From Glaciimonas sp. CA11.2 (GTDB lineage: Bacteria > Pseudomonadota > Gammaproteobacteria > Burkholderiales > Burkholderiaceae_D): 64,000 bases of DNA. Below the pieces are notes generated by a model that saw nothing but the letters and a program-made list of their open reading frames with translations, had not been told where the DNA came from and made no database searches. The position numbers and the translations under genes are program-made. Each line of letters opens with the position of its first letter. Position 1 is the first letter of the stretch. The stretch covers positions 4,836,001-4,900,000 of the forward strand of contig NZ_JAVIWL010000001.1 of assembly GCF_034314045.1 (NCBI RefSeq). Reading direction: 5' to 3'. Below, piece by piece: positions 18,497-28,038 of the stretch.

Positions 18497-19039
18497 ATGC
18501 ACCTAATGATCCAATCTGCGCCATGGACATTCGCCTCCATTAAATGGGCGATATTACTCACTAGCACGCTCTGCTTCACTGCTTGCGGCACGACGTCGCA
18601 CACGACCTCGCAAGCAGCAAAACCCAGACGGCCCGTATTCGTGCCGATTCCCTCAACCCCGGCTCCAATGTCATGCGCAAATCACACGAATGGGTACATT
18701 CACTCGTATGCAGTCCAGGAGCCCCGCACGATGGCAAGAGACATGAAGTACTCCTTCAATTGCTTTCCGAATGAAATGGGTAACTCAATCGTTGCGGCTG
18801 GTTTCTTGCTACCTGATCAATGGCAGCCAGGAATGAAAGTTAAAGTTCGCTGGAAACCTAATGCGCACGACTGGATCGAGAAAACCACCACGATTCCACG
18901 ATACGACAGAGTTGGAACACTTTTTGTCCACTTTTTTGACAACGATGAAGTGCGCGTGGTGTCAGCGTTCTATTTTCCAAGAAGTACCCTTCATCCCATT
19001 CTCAGCAATGTCACAACAGCCCCGCCCGAGGTAGAATAA
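18497..19039 (+). CDS. DUF3304-like lipoprotein, tandem copy 2 (putative immunity protein)
   Basis: A 180-residue paralogue of copies 1 and 3 with signal peptide and lipobox FTAC. It has a 3-4 residue deletion where the others read RPIKGEDNWIEK (here KPNAHDWIEK). Its last 30 residues (VVSAFYFPRSTLHPILSN...) equal those of copy 3. It abuts copy 1 and copy 3 with no spacer, each junction being TAA-ATG, which suggests unit duplication at gene borders. Confidence 0.85.
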   Translation: MHLMIQSAPWTFASIKWAILLTSTLCFTACGTTSHTTSQAAKPRRPVFVPIPSTPAPMSCANHTNGYIHSYAVQEPRTMARDMKYSFNCFPNEMGNSIVAAGFLLPDQWQPGMKVKVRWKPNAHDWIEKTTTIPRYDRVGTLFVHFFDNDEVRVVSAFYFPRSTLHPILSNVTTAPPEVE

Positions 19040-19591
19040 ATGCACACATTTGTCCAATCTGCACTAACGAACATCGCTTGCATTAAATGGTCGCTGTTAA
19101 TCACGGCCGCAGTCGGCCTCACTGCTTGTGGCACCACGCCACACAAAACCTCGCAAGCAGCAAAACCCAAACGTCCCGTATTCGTGCCGATTCCATCGAC
19201 AGCTGTGTCAATGTCCTGTGCAAATCATACTGATGCATATATCGATTCCTATGCAGTTCAGGAACCTCGCACGATGGCAAGGGACATGATGTACTCCTTT
19301 AATTGCTGGCCTCATGAAATGGGCACCTCTATCGCAGCACTTGGTTTCACGCTACCTGATCAATGGCAGCCGGGAATGAAAGTTAAAGTTCGCTGGAATC
19401 GGCCAATCAAAGGGGAAGAAAACTGGATAGAAAAGACCACCACGATTCCACGGTACAACAGAGTCGGAACACTTTTTGTCCATTTTTTTGAAAACGATGA
19501 AGTGCGTGTCGTGTCAGCGTTCTATTTTCCAAGAAGTACCCTTCATCCCATTCTCAGCAATGTCACAACAGCCCCGCCCGAGGTAGAGTAA
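19040..19591 (+). CDS. DUF3304-like lipoprotein, tandem copy 3 (putative immunity protein)
   Basis: A 183-residue paralogue with signal peptide and lipobox LTAC. The front half is closest to copy 1 (STAVSMSC, RPIKGEENWIEK) while the tail matches copy 2, so it looks like a mosaic of the two. It shows the most change in the middle (NHTDAYIDSYAVQEP). It abuts the effector gene with TAAATG. Being adjacent to the effector, it may be the cognate immunity copy; the others could protect against variant toxins. Confidence 0.85.
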   Translation: MHTFVQSALTNIACIKWSLLITAAVGLTACGTTPHKTSQAAKPKRPVFVPIPSTAVSMSCANHTDAYIDSYAVQEPRTMARDMMYSFNCWPHEMGTSIAALGFTLPDQWQPGMKVKVRWNRPIKGEENWIEKTTTIPRYNRVGTLFVHFFENDEVRVVSAFYFPRSTLHPILSNVTTAPPEVE

Positions 19592-21748
19592 ATGCACGCA
19601 ATGATCCAATCAGCACCATTAATTATTTCCGATAATGTTGAAAAAGAAATGACACCAGCCACCGCCGACCTCTGTAGCCTCATTCTAAAAAAAGGACGAC
19701 CAACCAAAAATATTCCGTGGTGCCAGCAATATATCAATATTGGCGTGTTTTTTGATGGAACCGATAACAACCGATACCGAGACGAGCCGCTACAAAGTCA
19801 TACCAACATCGTCAAGTTGTTTAATGCCCATAAAAGCGCGGATGGGCAAGGCTGGATGAATGCACCGGGACATTATCGTATTTATGTTCCCGGTTTGGGT
19901 ACGCCCTTTCTGGAAAACGACGAATGGCGCGAAACAATGGAAGGAAAGGCGTTCGGCAAAGGTGGGCAAGCAAGGATTTTGTATGCATTACTGCAGGTAT
20001 TTAACGCGGTGCACCAAGCATTTAACAATGATCGTCCAATGTTTTGGCCTAAAGACATCACTGCCAAACTCCAAAAATACACACGCGAAATTGACACCGG
20101 TGACCCATTACGCGACGCCCACGAACCACGCCCCGACCGGCGTAGTTGGTTTAAAGGGCTAAGCGACGAACTGGATATTGCATTGCGTCTCGCCCGCAAG
20201 GATCGTCCCTTACCAAAAATTCCAAAAATTAGCCTTTCGGTTTTCGGATTTTCACGTGGCGCGATGCAGGCTCGGGCATTTTGTTACTGGTTTAACGACT
20301 TGCTGGTGAAGGATGGCACCTTTGCAGGAATGCCTGCCAGTATCGAGTTTCTTGGACTATTTGATTGCGTGGCAAGTACCGGCATGTCGCAATCGGCGGC
20401 AGAAACTACCCCGGCGTTTTGGGCCGATGGGCATTGGGCGTGGGCAAATGAAACGTTGTCCCCACTGCCAGCATGCGTAGAACAAACTGTGCATTACAGC
20501 GCCGGGCATGAGCTACGACGCAATTTCCCGCTCACACGCGTGCAAGGAAAAAACGTCACCGAAGTAATCTATCCTGGTGTGCATGCCGATGTCGGCGGCG
20601 GTTACGCGCCGGGCGACCACGGACGTGGAATCAAAAATGGCAAAGGAGAACTGGATATGCTGCTGTCGCAGGTCCCGTTGGCGCATATGTATCTGGCTGC
20701 GAGTAAAGCGGGTGTGCCTTTAGTTAACTATTGCGTGATGGAGTCTGATCTCAAGGAAGACTATGCCATCAGCCCCAAACTTGCCATCGCCTGGAACGAT
20801 TATATGGCGGCCGGAAAAACAGAATTTGAGGGCGATCCAGAGCGTAAGATCGTTCCCACGTTTCACAGTATCGTCCGTCAGCACATGCGGTTGTATTACA
20901 GTTTTCGACGGCTGCGATTGGAGGGGTTGACCAACTCTGTCGGTTACAACCGCGCCAACCAGCAAGAACAACACAATATGCAAAGCTATAACGCCTTACT
21001 AAAAGGCGATGTCAAACTGCTGACAAAACGCGCCCAATTAGCGGCCGATGAAAGGAATGGTCGAGATAGTTTTGGTCGCGATGTGCATGGTCGGCCCTCT
21101 CTCCGATTTGCTGCCGAAGATCATGGCGTGGCAAACGCCTGGCAACTGCGCCTGGCGCGTAGCGGGGTGCCCCCGGAATCAAATGAATTATGGGCCTTGG
21201 GAGAAATGACCAAAGCAGCGGTGCCGCAGAACGCACCCTTTTTAGTCCTGCTGGAAGAATACATCCATGATTCACTGGCGAATTTCTATTTGGCCGGTTA
21301 CACCACCCTTGAAGAAAAATCAGAAGCTTTGCTCAAGATGGCAATCGCGTATCACGATTCAGGGAAAGCGCCATCGACGCCGTATAGAAGTCGTGTATGG
21401 CAAAACTATCAAAAGGGGATCAAGGACAATCCGCAACTGGATGCCATACTGCAAAGCCGTGTCGATACATTGGAAGCGGCGGATAACATGTCCAACTATC
21501 GGAATGGAGAAATTGATCCACAAACACGTCGTCCTTACGCTTACTACCGTGCGGACAAAATTCAAGCTAGGCAAAGTGCCAGACAACAGACTATTTTTTC
21601 GAAAGATGAGCAAGCCACGCTAGCGAGGTTTTATCCGCTGCAAACTGATGCCGACGTCGCTGAATTGCGCTCTCCCTTTATTGTGACTCAGACAAATACA
21701 CGTCGTGAAGGAAGTGGCTATTTGCGACAGCGACATATCTTCGAATAG
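19592..21748 (+). CDS. DUF2235 T6SS lipase effector (Tle-like)
   Basis: A 718-residue protein of the DUF2235 alpha/beta-hydrolase family, which includes T6SS phospholipase effectors. It shows INIGVFFDGTDNN (49-60), YVPGLGTPF, the nucleophile elbow GFSRG with Ser221, and VHADVGGGYAPG (330-341). No signal peptide is seen, fitting delivery by VgrG. It is last in the cassette after three putative immunity lipoproteins. The first ten residues (MHAMIQSAPL) match the N-termini of the lipoproteins (e.g. MHLMIQSAPW). The ATG at 19652 is an alternative, perhaps ancestral, start. Confidence 0.9.
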   Translation: MHAMIQSAPLIISDNVEKEMTPATADLCSLILKKGRPTKNIPWCQQYINIGVFFDGTDNNRYRDEPLQSHTNIVKLFNAHKSADGQGWMNAPGHYRIYVPGLGTPFLENDEWRETMEGKAFGKGGQARILYALLQVFNAVHQAFNNDRPMFWPKDITAKLQKYTREIDTGDPLRDAHEPRPDRRSWFKGLSDELDIALRLARKDRPLPKIPKISLSVFGFSRGAMQARAFCYWFNDLLVKDGTFAGMPASIEFLGLFDCVASTGMSQSAAETTPAFWADGHWAWANETLSPLPACVEQTVHYSAGHELRRNFPLTRVQGKNVTEVIYPGVHADVGGGYAPGDHGRGIKNGKGELDMLLSQVPLAHMYLAASKAGVPLVNYCVMESDLKEDYAISPKLAIAWNDYMAAGKTEFEGDPERKIVPTFHSIVRQHMRLYYSFRRLRLEGLTNSVGYNRANQQEQHNMQSYNALLKGDVKLLTKRAQLAADERNGRDSFGRDVHGRPSLRFAAEDHGVANAWQLRLARSGVPPESNELWALGEMTKAAVPQNAPFLVLLEEYIHDSLANFYLAGYTTLEEKSEALLKMAIAYHDSGKAPSTPYRSRVWQNYQKGIKDNPQLDAILQSRVDTLEAADNMSNYRNGEIDPQTRRPYAYYRADKIQARQSARQQTIFSKDEQATLARFYPLQTDADVAELRSPFIVTQTNTRREGSGYLRQRHIFE

Positions 21749-21898
21749 TTCACGCCCATCATTCATCCGCGAAATTCCACTTAACGCATTAACGAGTAAT
21801 TAATTGTTAGTCGTCGAAAGCAATCAGGTATTTATTACTGATACGGCGCGAGTCAAACTAAAACAGCCGAACTTCATCAACGCAAGAAAGAACACCGC

Positions 21899-22843
21899 AT
21901 GTCTATAGACAAGAAGCCCCGACCATTTCACCTTATCAAAACCAGACAACTCCGCAGAAAAATCGTCATGGTCCTGCTTTGTAGTATTTTCTTGCTTCTT
22001 GGTATCACGCCACAAACCGGCCGAACAAACGAGCGTCCTCCACCGTCGCTCATGCAGGCAAATATTTATCATCCTGGCGTAAAACTGGCAGAGTATTGGG
22101 TCAGTGAAAAATTGGATGGCGTAAGGGGCTATTGGGATGGAGTGGCGTTATGGACCCGCGGTGGCAATCCGATTCATGCGCCTGCGTGGTTCACTTCTGG
22201 CTGGCCGAAGGTTCCGCTAGATGGTGAGTTATGGGCCGGTCGCGGACTATTCACGACAGCCGTTTCGACTGTGCGACAACAGATACCCAATGACATAGCG
22301 TGGCGTCAGATTCGTTTTATGGTATTTGATTTACCGGCGCATTCAGGAACGTTCGATGAACGTATTCCCGTGCTGCAAAATCTCGTCACCAAGATAGCAA
22401 AGCCATGGGTTGAAGCGGTAGCGCAAATCAAGGTCGCGGATCAACAAGCGCTACAAAGCATGCTCCAAAAAAATGTCAACCAAGGCGGCGAAGGCTTGAT
22501 GCTACATCGAGGCAATGCAACCTATCGCGGCATACGTAGTGACGACCTGCTCAAAATGAAAACGCATGATGATACTGAAGCCAGAGTCGTCGGCTATCTT
22601 CCCGGAAAAGGAAAACATCTCGGCGTGATGGGTGCGCTGATAGTCGAAACACCAACAGGATTACGCTTTCGGATTGGGACGGGGTTCACGGACGCCGAGC
22701 GTCGCCGACCTCCGCCGATTAGTAGCTGGGTGACGTATCGCTATCGGGGATTACATCCAGGTGGCGTACCGCGCTTTGCGAGTTTTATGCACATACGCGA
22801 TGAAATGCCACCAACTGAACTACTGCAAACGATCAAACAGTAA
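21899..22843 (+). CDS. ligE: ATP-dependent DNA ligase, LigE type, with N-terminal export signal
   Basis: A 314-residue minimal ATP-dependent DNA ligase. Motif I is SEKLDGVRG with the adenylated Lys; further motifs are LDGELWAGRG, GGEGLMLH and DLLKMK. An OB domain follows and no extra domains are present. A basic N-terminus plus hydrophobic stretch (VMVLLCSIFLLLG) looks like a signal peptide or anchor, as in periplasmic Lig E proteins linked to competence or extracellular DNA repair. The start gives a rather long pre-hydrophobic segment, and ATG at 21968 is an alternative. It is monocistronic. Confidence 0.88.
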   Translation: MSIDKKPRPFHLIKTRQLRRKIVMVLLCSIFLLLGITPQTGRTNERPPPSLMQANIYHPGVKLAEYWVSEKLDGVRGYWDGVALWTRGGNPIHAPAWFTSGWPKVPLDGELWAGRGLFTTAVSTVRQQIPNDIAWRQIRFMVFDLPAHSGTFDERIPVLQNLVTKIAKPWVEAVAQIKVADQQALQSMLQKNVNQGGEGLMLHRGNATYRGIRSDDLLKMKTHDDTEARVVGYLPGKGKHLGVMGALIVETPTGLRFRIGTGFTDAERRRPPPISSWVTYRYRGLHPGGVPRFASFMHIRDEMPPTELLQTIKQ

Positions 22844-23119
22844 AGCTGCTTTAACATTCACATTTAGCTAAGGTTAAAACGGTGTGTCAATTTAAAGCGC
22901 AGATAACTCGTAGCGTTATTTTTACCAGACGAGATTATTATCGTGCTGGTGAAGAAACGAAAATAAAAATGTTGAAAAGCACAATCAATACTAAGCAAAA
23001 TAGTGCTCAACGCCGTTCAGCCAGAATCAGTTCAACACTATTCGTTCATAATGTAGAAGCAATCCAGACATCATTCCTACCGCATTGCAACATCGACAAT
23101 CCTTGCATAAGTACCCCCG
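22844..23119. other. Gene-free interval before lacI
   Basis: No credible gene was found between the ligase stop and the palindrome at 23120. An 84-codon frame exists on the plus strand, but its product is unlike known proteins and it lacks a ribosome site. The lacI promoter probably lies in the right part of this interval. Confidence 0.4.
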
Positions 23120-23157
23120 TTCAGTTAAAAATGTAATCGATTACATTTTTAACTGAA
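23120..23157. promoter_or_regulatory. 38-bp perfect palindrome, LacI-type operator
   Basis: The sequence is a perfect palindrome centred on 23138/23139, with core TGTAATCGATTACA and arms TTCAGTTAAAAA. The core fits a LacI/GalR-family operator. It ends 5 bp before the lacI-family ATG at 23163, so repressor binding would block transcription or the RNA hairpin would occlude initiation. Autoregulation of the downstream repressor is the simple reading. Confidence 0.8.
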
Positions 23158-23162
23158 TTGCG

Positions 23163-24206
23163 ATGCGTACTGAAGATTCGCCTTTACCCACCTCCGATCA
23201 CCCGGGTTCAATCTCGTCTGCATCAATCTCGTCTGTCGCCTCCCACGCAGGCGTATCAGTAGCGACTGTCTCGCGTGTCATGAATGGGCAAACCGGCGTA
23301 CGCCCCCAAACCCGCGATAAAGTCATGGTTGCGGTTGAGGCGTTGGGATATCGGATGAATCATCTGGCGCGCAACTTGCGCACTGCCGAGAGTCGCTTGC
23401 TGTTAACCATGGTGCCTGACGTAGGCAATCCTTTTTACGCCGAGATTGTGCGCGGCATCAATCATGTTGCCCGTCAGCATGGTTACTTTGTCCTGCTATG
23501 CGACACCGGCGCAGAGGAAGAGCAAGAACGCTCGTATTTTGATTTGCTACGCACCCATCGTGCCGACGGTGCAATCTGCCTTGATCCCGACACCATTCAA
23601 CACGCCTTAGCCAATGAGTCAGTGCGCCTGCCATGGGTCGCCTGTTGCGAGTTTGATCCTACAGTTGCCGTCCCTTATGTCAGCATCGATAATCATCGCG
23701 CTGCCAGCGATGCGATTCGCCATTTGCTTCAGCGTGGTCATCAGCGCATCGGCTTGATCAATTCTGACGCCCGTTATCTTTATGCGCGGCAACGCGAAGC
23801 CGGGTATATCGACACCATGCACGCTGCCGGTTTGACACCACGCCCGGAATGGCGCAAAACCGTTCAAAGCCTGGATTACGCCGCTGGAACCGTCGCCACG
23901 TTAGAAATGATGGCACAGTCGGATGCGCCGACAGCCATTTTTGCCGTCTCCGACACGTTGGCCATCGGCGTCTTGAGCGCCTTGCGTCAACTTGGCAAAC
24001 GCGTGCCGGAAGACGTCGCGGTGATCGGCTTCGATGACATTGCGATTGCTGCGCAGATTGATCCTGGTCTGACGACGATTGCGCAGCCAATGCGCGCACT
24101 GGGTGAAACCGCCGCGCTGCTTTTATTGCACCGCTTGACCGCGCCAACGGTTCCTGTATCGGGCGTTCTGCTTGACCATCATCTAGTTCTCAGAGGGAGC
24201 ACGTAA
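23163..24206 (+). CDS. LacI-family sugar-responsive repressor
   Basis: A 347-residue LacI/GalR regulator. The N-terminal HTH and hinge read SVASHAGVSVATVSRVMNG and YRMNHLARNLRT. The periplasmic-binding-protein-like sensor domain carries GNPFYAEIVRGI, RGHQRIGLI and VPEDVAVIGFDD. It precedes a ribose-type ABC importer and two sugar-metabolic genes on the same strand, so it is expected to repress that set. The start is the ATG directly after the palindrome; a good ribosome site is not visible. Confidence 0.92.
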   Translation: MRTEDSPLPTSDHPGSISSASISSVASHAGVSVATVSRVMNGQTGVRPQTRDKVMVAVEALGYRMNHLARNLRTAESRLLLTMVPDVGNPFYAEIVRGINHVARQHGYFVLLCDTGAEEEQERSYFDLLRTHRADGAICLDPDTIQHALANESVRLPWVACCEFDPTVAVPYVSIDNHRAASDAIRHLLQRGHQRIGLINSDARYLYARQREAGYIDTMHAAGLTPRPEWRKTVQSLDYAAGTVATLEMMAQSDAPTAIFAVSDTLAIGVLSALRQLGKRVPEDVAVIGFDDIAIAAQIDPGLTTIAQPMRALGETAALLLLHRLTAPTVPVSGVLLDHHLVLRGST

Positions 24207-24343
24207 TGATGCGTATCCGGTCGCAAATACCGCTTTGCCCTGATTCCCGCCAACACTGCGGCCCATTGACCAAATCCAACGGCTTGCGTGGCGATGATTT
24301 TTCATCAAAATCCTTATGAGGATCTTTCCGTGAGGACCAGACC

Positions 24344-25831
24344 ATGAGTGTCACCGTCAGCTTCCAACATATCTGCAAAGATTTCGGACCGGTACGCGTA
24401 TTGCACGACGTCAGCTTCGATTTGGCGCCCGGTCGGGTCTACGGTTTATTGGGCGAAAATGGTGCCGGAAAATCAACCTTAATGAAAATTTTGGCGGGTT
24501 ACGAGACCACCAGCGATGGACAACTGGTCATTGACGGCCAGCCGCAACGCTTCACCAGTTCGCGCGCAGCCGAAGCCAGCGGCATTGTGTTGATCCATCA
24601 GGAATTTAATCTGGCCGAACATTTGACGGTCGCGCAAAATATATTTCTGGGTCATGAAAAACACAAAGGCTGGCTACTTGACGATGTCGCGATGCGCGAA
24701 GACGCTGCGCGTTACCTCAAACAGGTTGGTCTGAACGTCAGCCCAGATACCAAAGTACGCCACTTAATCGTAGCAGAGAAACAGCTGGTGGAAATCGCCA
24801 AAGCACTCGCACGCAAAGCACGCTTCCTGATTATGGACGAACCGACCGCAACGCTGACCTCATCTGAAACGCAGCGATTATTTGCGCTTATGGCGCAACT
24901 CAATAACGATGGCGTCACCATTCTTTATATTTCACACAAGCTTGATGAAGTCGAACGCATCACCGATGAAGTAATCGTTATGCGCGATGGTCGCTTTATT
25001 ACACGCGAACCAACAGCAACTTTGACTCGGCAACAGATGGCCAATTTAATGGTTGGCCGCGATCTGTCAGATATGTTTCCTCTAAAATCGCGCCACGCCA
25101 CCGACGCCGCAGTTTTATTGCAAGTAGATGGTTTATGCGTACCTGGTTGGTCAAAAGAACTCTCCTTTGAAGTACGCGCTGGTGAAATTTTAGGTTTTGC
25201 CGGACTGGTTGGCGCGGGCCGCACAGAGTCGTTCGAGGCCTTGCTTGGCTTGCGCCCCCGCAGCGCTGGAAAAATTACTTTGAGCGGCAAGCCGGTCAAT
25301 CTGCGTAATCCTCGTCAGGCGATGCAACATGGCGTGACCTATCTCAGCGAGGACCGTAAAGGTAAAGGATTGCACGTCAATCTTGGGCTACGCGAGAACC
25401 TGACTATGATGACGGTGGAGCGCTATGCTCACCCATGGCTCGACATCAACGCCGAGAAAAAGGCGCTGGATCAAGCAGCCAATGTCTTCAATATTCGCAC
25501 CGGCGATCTCGATAGTAAAGCACGCATGCTGTCAGGTGGAAACCAGCAAAAGTTAGCGCTTGCCAAAATTTTGCATCCTGATCCACGCGTCATCATTCTT
25601 GATGAACCAACCCGAGGGGTCGATGTAGGTGCCAAGCGCGATATCTATTTTTTAATTCATCAGTTAGCAGCGGAAGGACGCGCAGTCATTGTGATTTCGT
25701 CCGAGTTGATCGAACTGATTGGTCTTTGTCATCGCGTCGCGGTGATGCGTTCCGGCACATTACAAACAACGCTCGACAGCGAGCATTTGACTGAAGAGGA
25801 GTTGATTGCTCATGCAACCGGCACACACTGA
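24344..25831 (+). CDS. Ribose-type sugar ABC importer, ATP-binding protein
   Basis: A 495-residue double-ATPase of the RbsA/MglA type. The first cassette has Walker [10 protein letters not shown] and Walker [10 protein letters not shown] with an atypical signature region (HLIVAEKQL). The second has the degenerate loop GLVGAGRTE, signature LSGGNQQKL and Walker [11 protein letters not shown]. It powers uptake of a pentose- or hexose-like sugar through the permease at 25812, whose start overlaps its 3' end by 20 bp. GAGGACC upstream of ATG 24344 serves as ribosome site. Confidence 0.94.
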   Translation: MSVTVSFQHICKDFGPVRVLHDVSFDLAPGRVYGLLGENGAGKSTLMKILAGYETTSDGQLVIDGQPQRFTSSRAAEASGIVLIHQEFNLAEHLTVAQNIFLGHEKHKGWLLDDVAMREDAARYLKQVGLNVSPDTKVRHLIVAEKQLVEIAKALARKARFLIMDEPTATLTSSETQRLFALMAQLNNDGVTILYISHKLDEVERITDEVIVMRDGRFITREPTATLTRQQMANLMVGRDLSDMFPLKSRHATDAAVLLQVDGLCVPGWSKELSFEVRAGEILGFAGLVGAGRTESFEALLGLRPRSAGKITLSGKPVNLRNPRQAMQHGVTYLSEDRKGKGLHVNLGLRENLTMMTVERYAHPWLDINAEKKALDQAANVFNIRTGDLDSKARMLSGGNQQKLALAKILHPDPRVIILDEPTRGVDVGAKRDIYFLIHQLAAEGRAVIVISSELIELIGLCHRVAVMRSGTLQTTLDSEHLTEEELIAHATGTH

Positions 25832-26864
25832 ATCCCCCGTTGAGGCGCAGAATGAGTCGCACAATAAAGCGCACAACAAGCCAGCCGCCGCTTCTGCCAT
25901 CATCGGTCGCATTAAAAATATTGGCCCATTGATTGGCCTGATCGCTTTATGTATTGTCGGCACGCTGCTTAATCATGACTTTGCCACTGTCGATAATATG
26001 ATGAACGTGCTGACCCGCACCGCCTTTATTGGCATTATCGCGGTTGGCATGACTTTCGTGATCATATCGGGTGGAATCGATTTGTCGGTCGGTTCCATGG
26101 CGGGCTTGATTGCTGGCAGCATGATCTACTTTATGAACATGCTGATGCATGGTGTAGGCGGTATGCACTTGAATCCCACTACTATTGTTGTTTTAGGTAT
26201 TGTATTGGCGCTGGTGCTTGGCTCTGTGTTCGGACTCATACACGGCTTGCTCATCACCAAGGGGAAAATTGAACCGTTTATTGTGACCCTTGGCACGCTC
26301 GGCATCTTCCGGGCATTTCTGACTTATCTAGCCGATGGTGGCGCGCTGACGCTCGACAATCAATTGTCGGATCTATACAGCCCTGTGTATTACAAAAACT
26401 TGTTGGGCGTGCCAATTCCCATATGGATATTTCTTCTAGTTGCGATTGGCGGCGCTGTCATTCTCAATCGCACCACCTTCGGACGGCACGTTCAAGCGAT
26501 TGGATCGAACGAGCAGGTGTCACGGTATGCGGCGGTACGGGTGGATATGGTGAAGATATCGACCTATATTTTTCTCGGACTTTGTGTTGGAGTCGCCACC
26601 ATTTTATACGTCCCACGTCTGGGATCGGCCTCACCGACAACCGGCCTGCTGTGGGAGTTGGAAGCGATTGCCGCAGTGGTTGTCGGCGGCACAGCGCTTA
26701 AAGGTGGCGAGGGACGCATAGTTGGTACAGTTATCGGTGCGATTTTGCTCTCCGTTATCAGTAATATTCTCAACCTGACCAGCATCATTAGCGTCTATCT
26801 CAACGCAGCGGTCCAGGGCATCGTCATCATCGCGGTGGCTTTTCTACAGGGCAGTCGAAGATGA
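25812..26864 (+). CDS. Ribose-type sugar ABC importer, permease
   Basis: A 350-residue BPD_transp_2 (RbsC-like) integral membrane protein with about 8-10 hydrophobic segments. Family blocks include [35 protein letters not shown] and [14 protein letters not shown]. The ATG at 25812 lies inside the end of the ATPase gene, 10 bases after GAGGAG, indicating translational coupling. A TTG two codons earlier is an alternative. It partners the ATPase at 24344 and the binding protein at 26953. Confidence 0.93.
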   Translation: MQPAHTESPVEAQNESHNKAHNKPAAASAIIGRIKNIGPLIGLIALCIVGTLLNHDFATVDNMMNVLTRTAFIGIIAVGMTFVIISGGIDLSVGSMAGLIAGSMIYFMNMLMHGVGGMHLNPTTIVVLGIVLALVLGSVFGLIHGLLITKGKIEPFIVTLGTLGIFRAFLTYLADGGALTLDNQLSDLYSPVYYKNLLGVPIPIWIFLLVAIGGAVILNRTTFGRHVQAIGSNEQVSRYAAVRVDMVKISTYIFLGLCVGVATILYVPRLGSASPTTGLLWELEAIAAVVVGGTALKGGEGRIVGTVIGAILLSVISNILNLTSIISVYLNAAVQGIVIIAVAFLQGSRR

Positions 26865-26952
26865 AGAAATAACGTTAAAAGGTTTAAAAAGTTAACGCAG
26901 TTTTTTACAAAGGGATTGCCGCTCACGGCACCCATCTACCGGAGGAGACACC

Positions 26953-27915
26953 ATGAAACGTATCACCAAAATACTGGGCGCAGGGTTGTTAGCACTGAAT
27001 GCATTGTCGGCGGCATCCGCATTTGCAGCAGAAAAAGTTGTATTAGGCGTAGCGATTCCCACGGCGACCCATAGCTTTACCGCCGGTATTGTCTGGTGGG
27101 CGAATGAAGCCAAGGCAGAATTGGAGAAAGCGCATCCCGGTTTGAAGGTCATCGTCAAAACGGCCGCCACCGCGCCGGAACAAGCCAATCAGCTTCAAGA
27201 TATGCTGACCGTCAACAAGATCAACACGCTGGTTATTTTTCCCATTGAGTCGGCCTCACTCACGCAACCCGTGGCGCAGGTAAAAAAGAAAGGTGTCTAC
27301 GTTACCGTCGTGGATCGCGGCCTCACCACGAACGATGCACAAGATGCGTACGTATCGGGCGACAATACCGCTTTCGGTAAATTGCCAGCCGAATACATGG
27401 CTAAACGTTTGAACGGCAAAGGCAATATCGTCGTTTTTCGCGGTATGCCAACCACGCTCGACAACACGCGTTTTGATGCATTTAACGCTGTGATGAAAGA
27501 TCACCCCGGCATCAAGATCCTGGATGCAAAATATGGCAACTGGAACCGAGATGATGCGTTCAAAGTCATGCAAGATTACCTGACCCGCTTTAAACAAATC
27601 GATGCAGTCTGGGCGGCGGACGACGATATGGCGATCGGTGTACAGAAAGCAATCGAGCAAGCCAAGCGCACGGATATCAAAGATGTATTTGGCGGCGCTG
27701 GTGCAAAAGGCGCTGTGAAGAAAATCATGGATGGCTCTGATCCCCTGATTATGGCGGACGTTTCGTACTCACCTAAGTTCATCTATGATGCGATTAAAAT
27801 GACCGCCGAAGCACGTTTGAAAGGTGAAAAGTTACCAGCGAACACCATCATTCCCTCGGTATTGATCACGAAGGAAAACGCCAAACAATTCTACTTTCCC
27901 AATTCACCGTTCTGA
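26953..27915 (+). CDS. Periplasmic sugar-binding protein of the ABC importer
   Basis: A 320-residue type I periplasmic binding protein (Peripla_BP_4). The Sec signal peptide ends near ASAFA-AEK (about residue 25). Ligand-contact regions include [38 protein letters not shown] and AADDDMAIG. It is closest in style to ribose/allose/rhamnose binding proteins, but the ligand is not evident. A GGAGGAG ribosome site precedes ATG 26953, suiting high expression. A strong hairpin follows the gene. Confidence 0.92.
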   Translation: MKRITKILGAGLLALNALSAASAFAAEKVVLGVAIPTATHSFTAGIVWWANEAKAELEKAHPGLKVIVKTAATAPEQANQLQDMLTVNKINTLVIFPIESASLTQPVAQVKKKGVYVTVVDRGLTTNDAQDAYVSGDNTAFGKLPAEYMAKRLNGKGNIVVFRGMPTTLDNTRFDAFNAVMKDHPGIKILDAKYGNWNRDDAFKVMQDYLTRFKQIDAVWAADDDMAIGVQKAIEQAKRTDIKDVFGGAGAKGAVKKIMDGSDPLIMADVSYSPKFIYDAIKMTAEARLKGEKLPANTIIPSVLITKENAKQFYFPNSPF

Positions 27916-27958
27916 TATGTAAACGCACATTTGAGCGCGTCGCGATAAGCAGTAATGA

Positions 27959-28004
27959 TGGATACAGGACCGCATGATGGACGTGACATCAGGTCCTGTA
28001 TCCA
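27959..28004 (+). terminator. Hairpin after the binding-protein gene
   Basis: A perfect 13-bp inverted repeat, TGGATACAGGACC (27959-27971) and GGTCCTGTATCCA (27992-28004), is followed by CCGTTTTAAC. It sits between the binding-protein gene and the isomerase-like gene. It may be a partial terminator or mRNA-stabilising structure that makes binding protein more abundant than downstream enzymes. Confidence 0.7.
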
Positions 28005-28038
28005 CCGTTTTAACAATGCTAAACAAAGAGGATTAACC

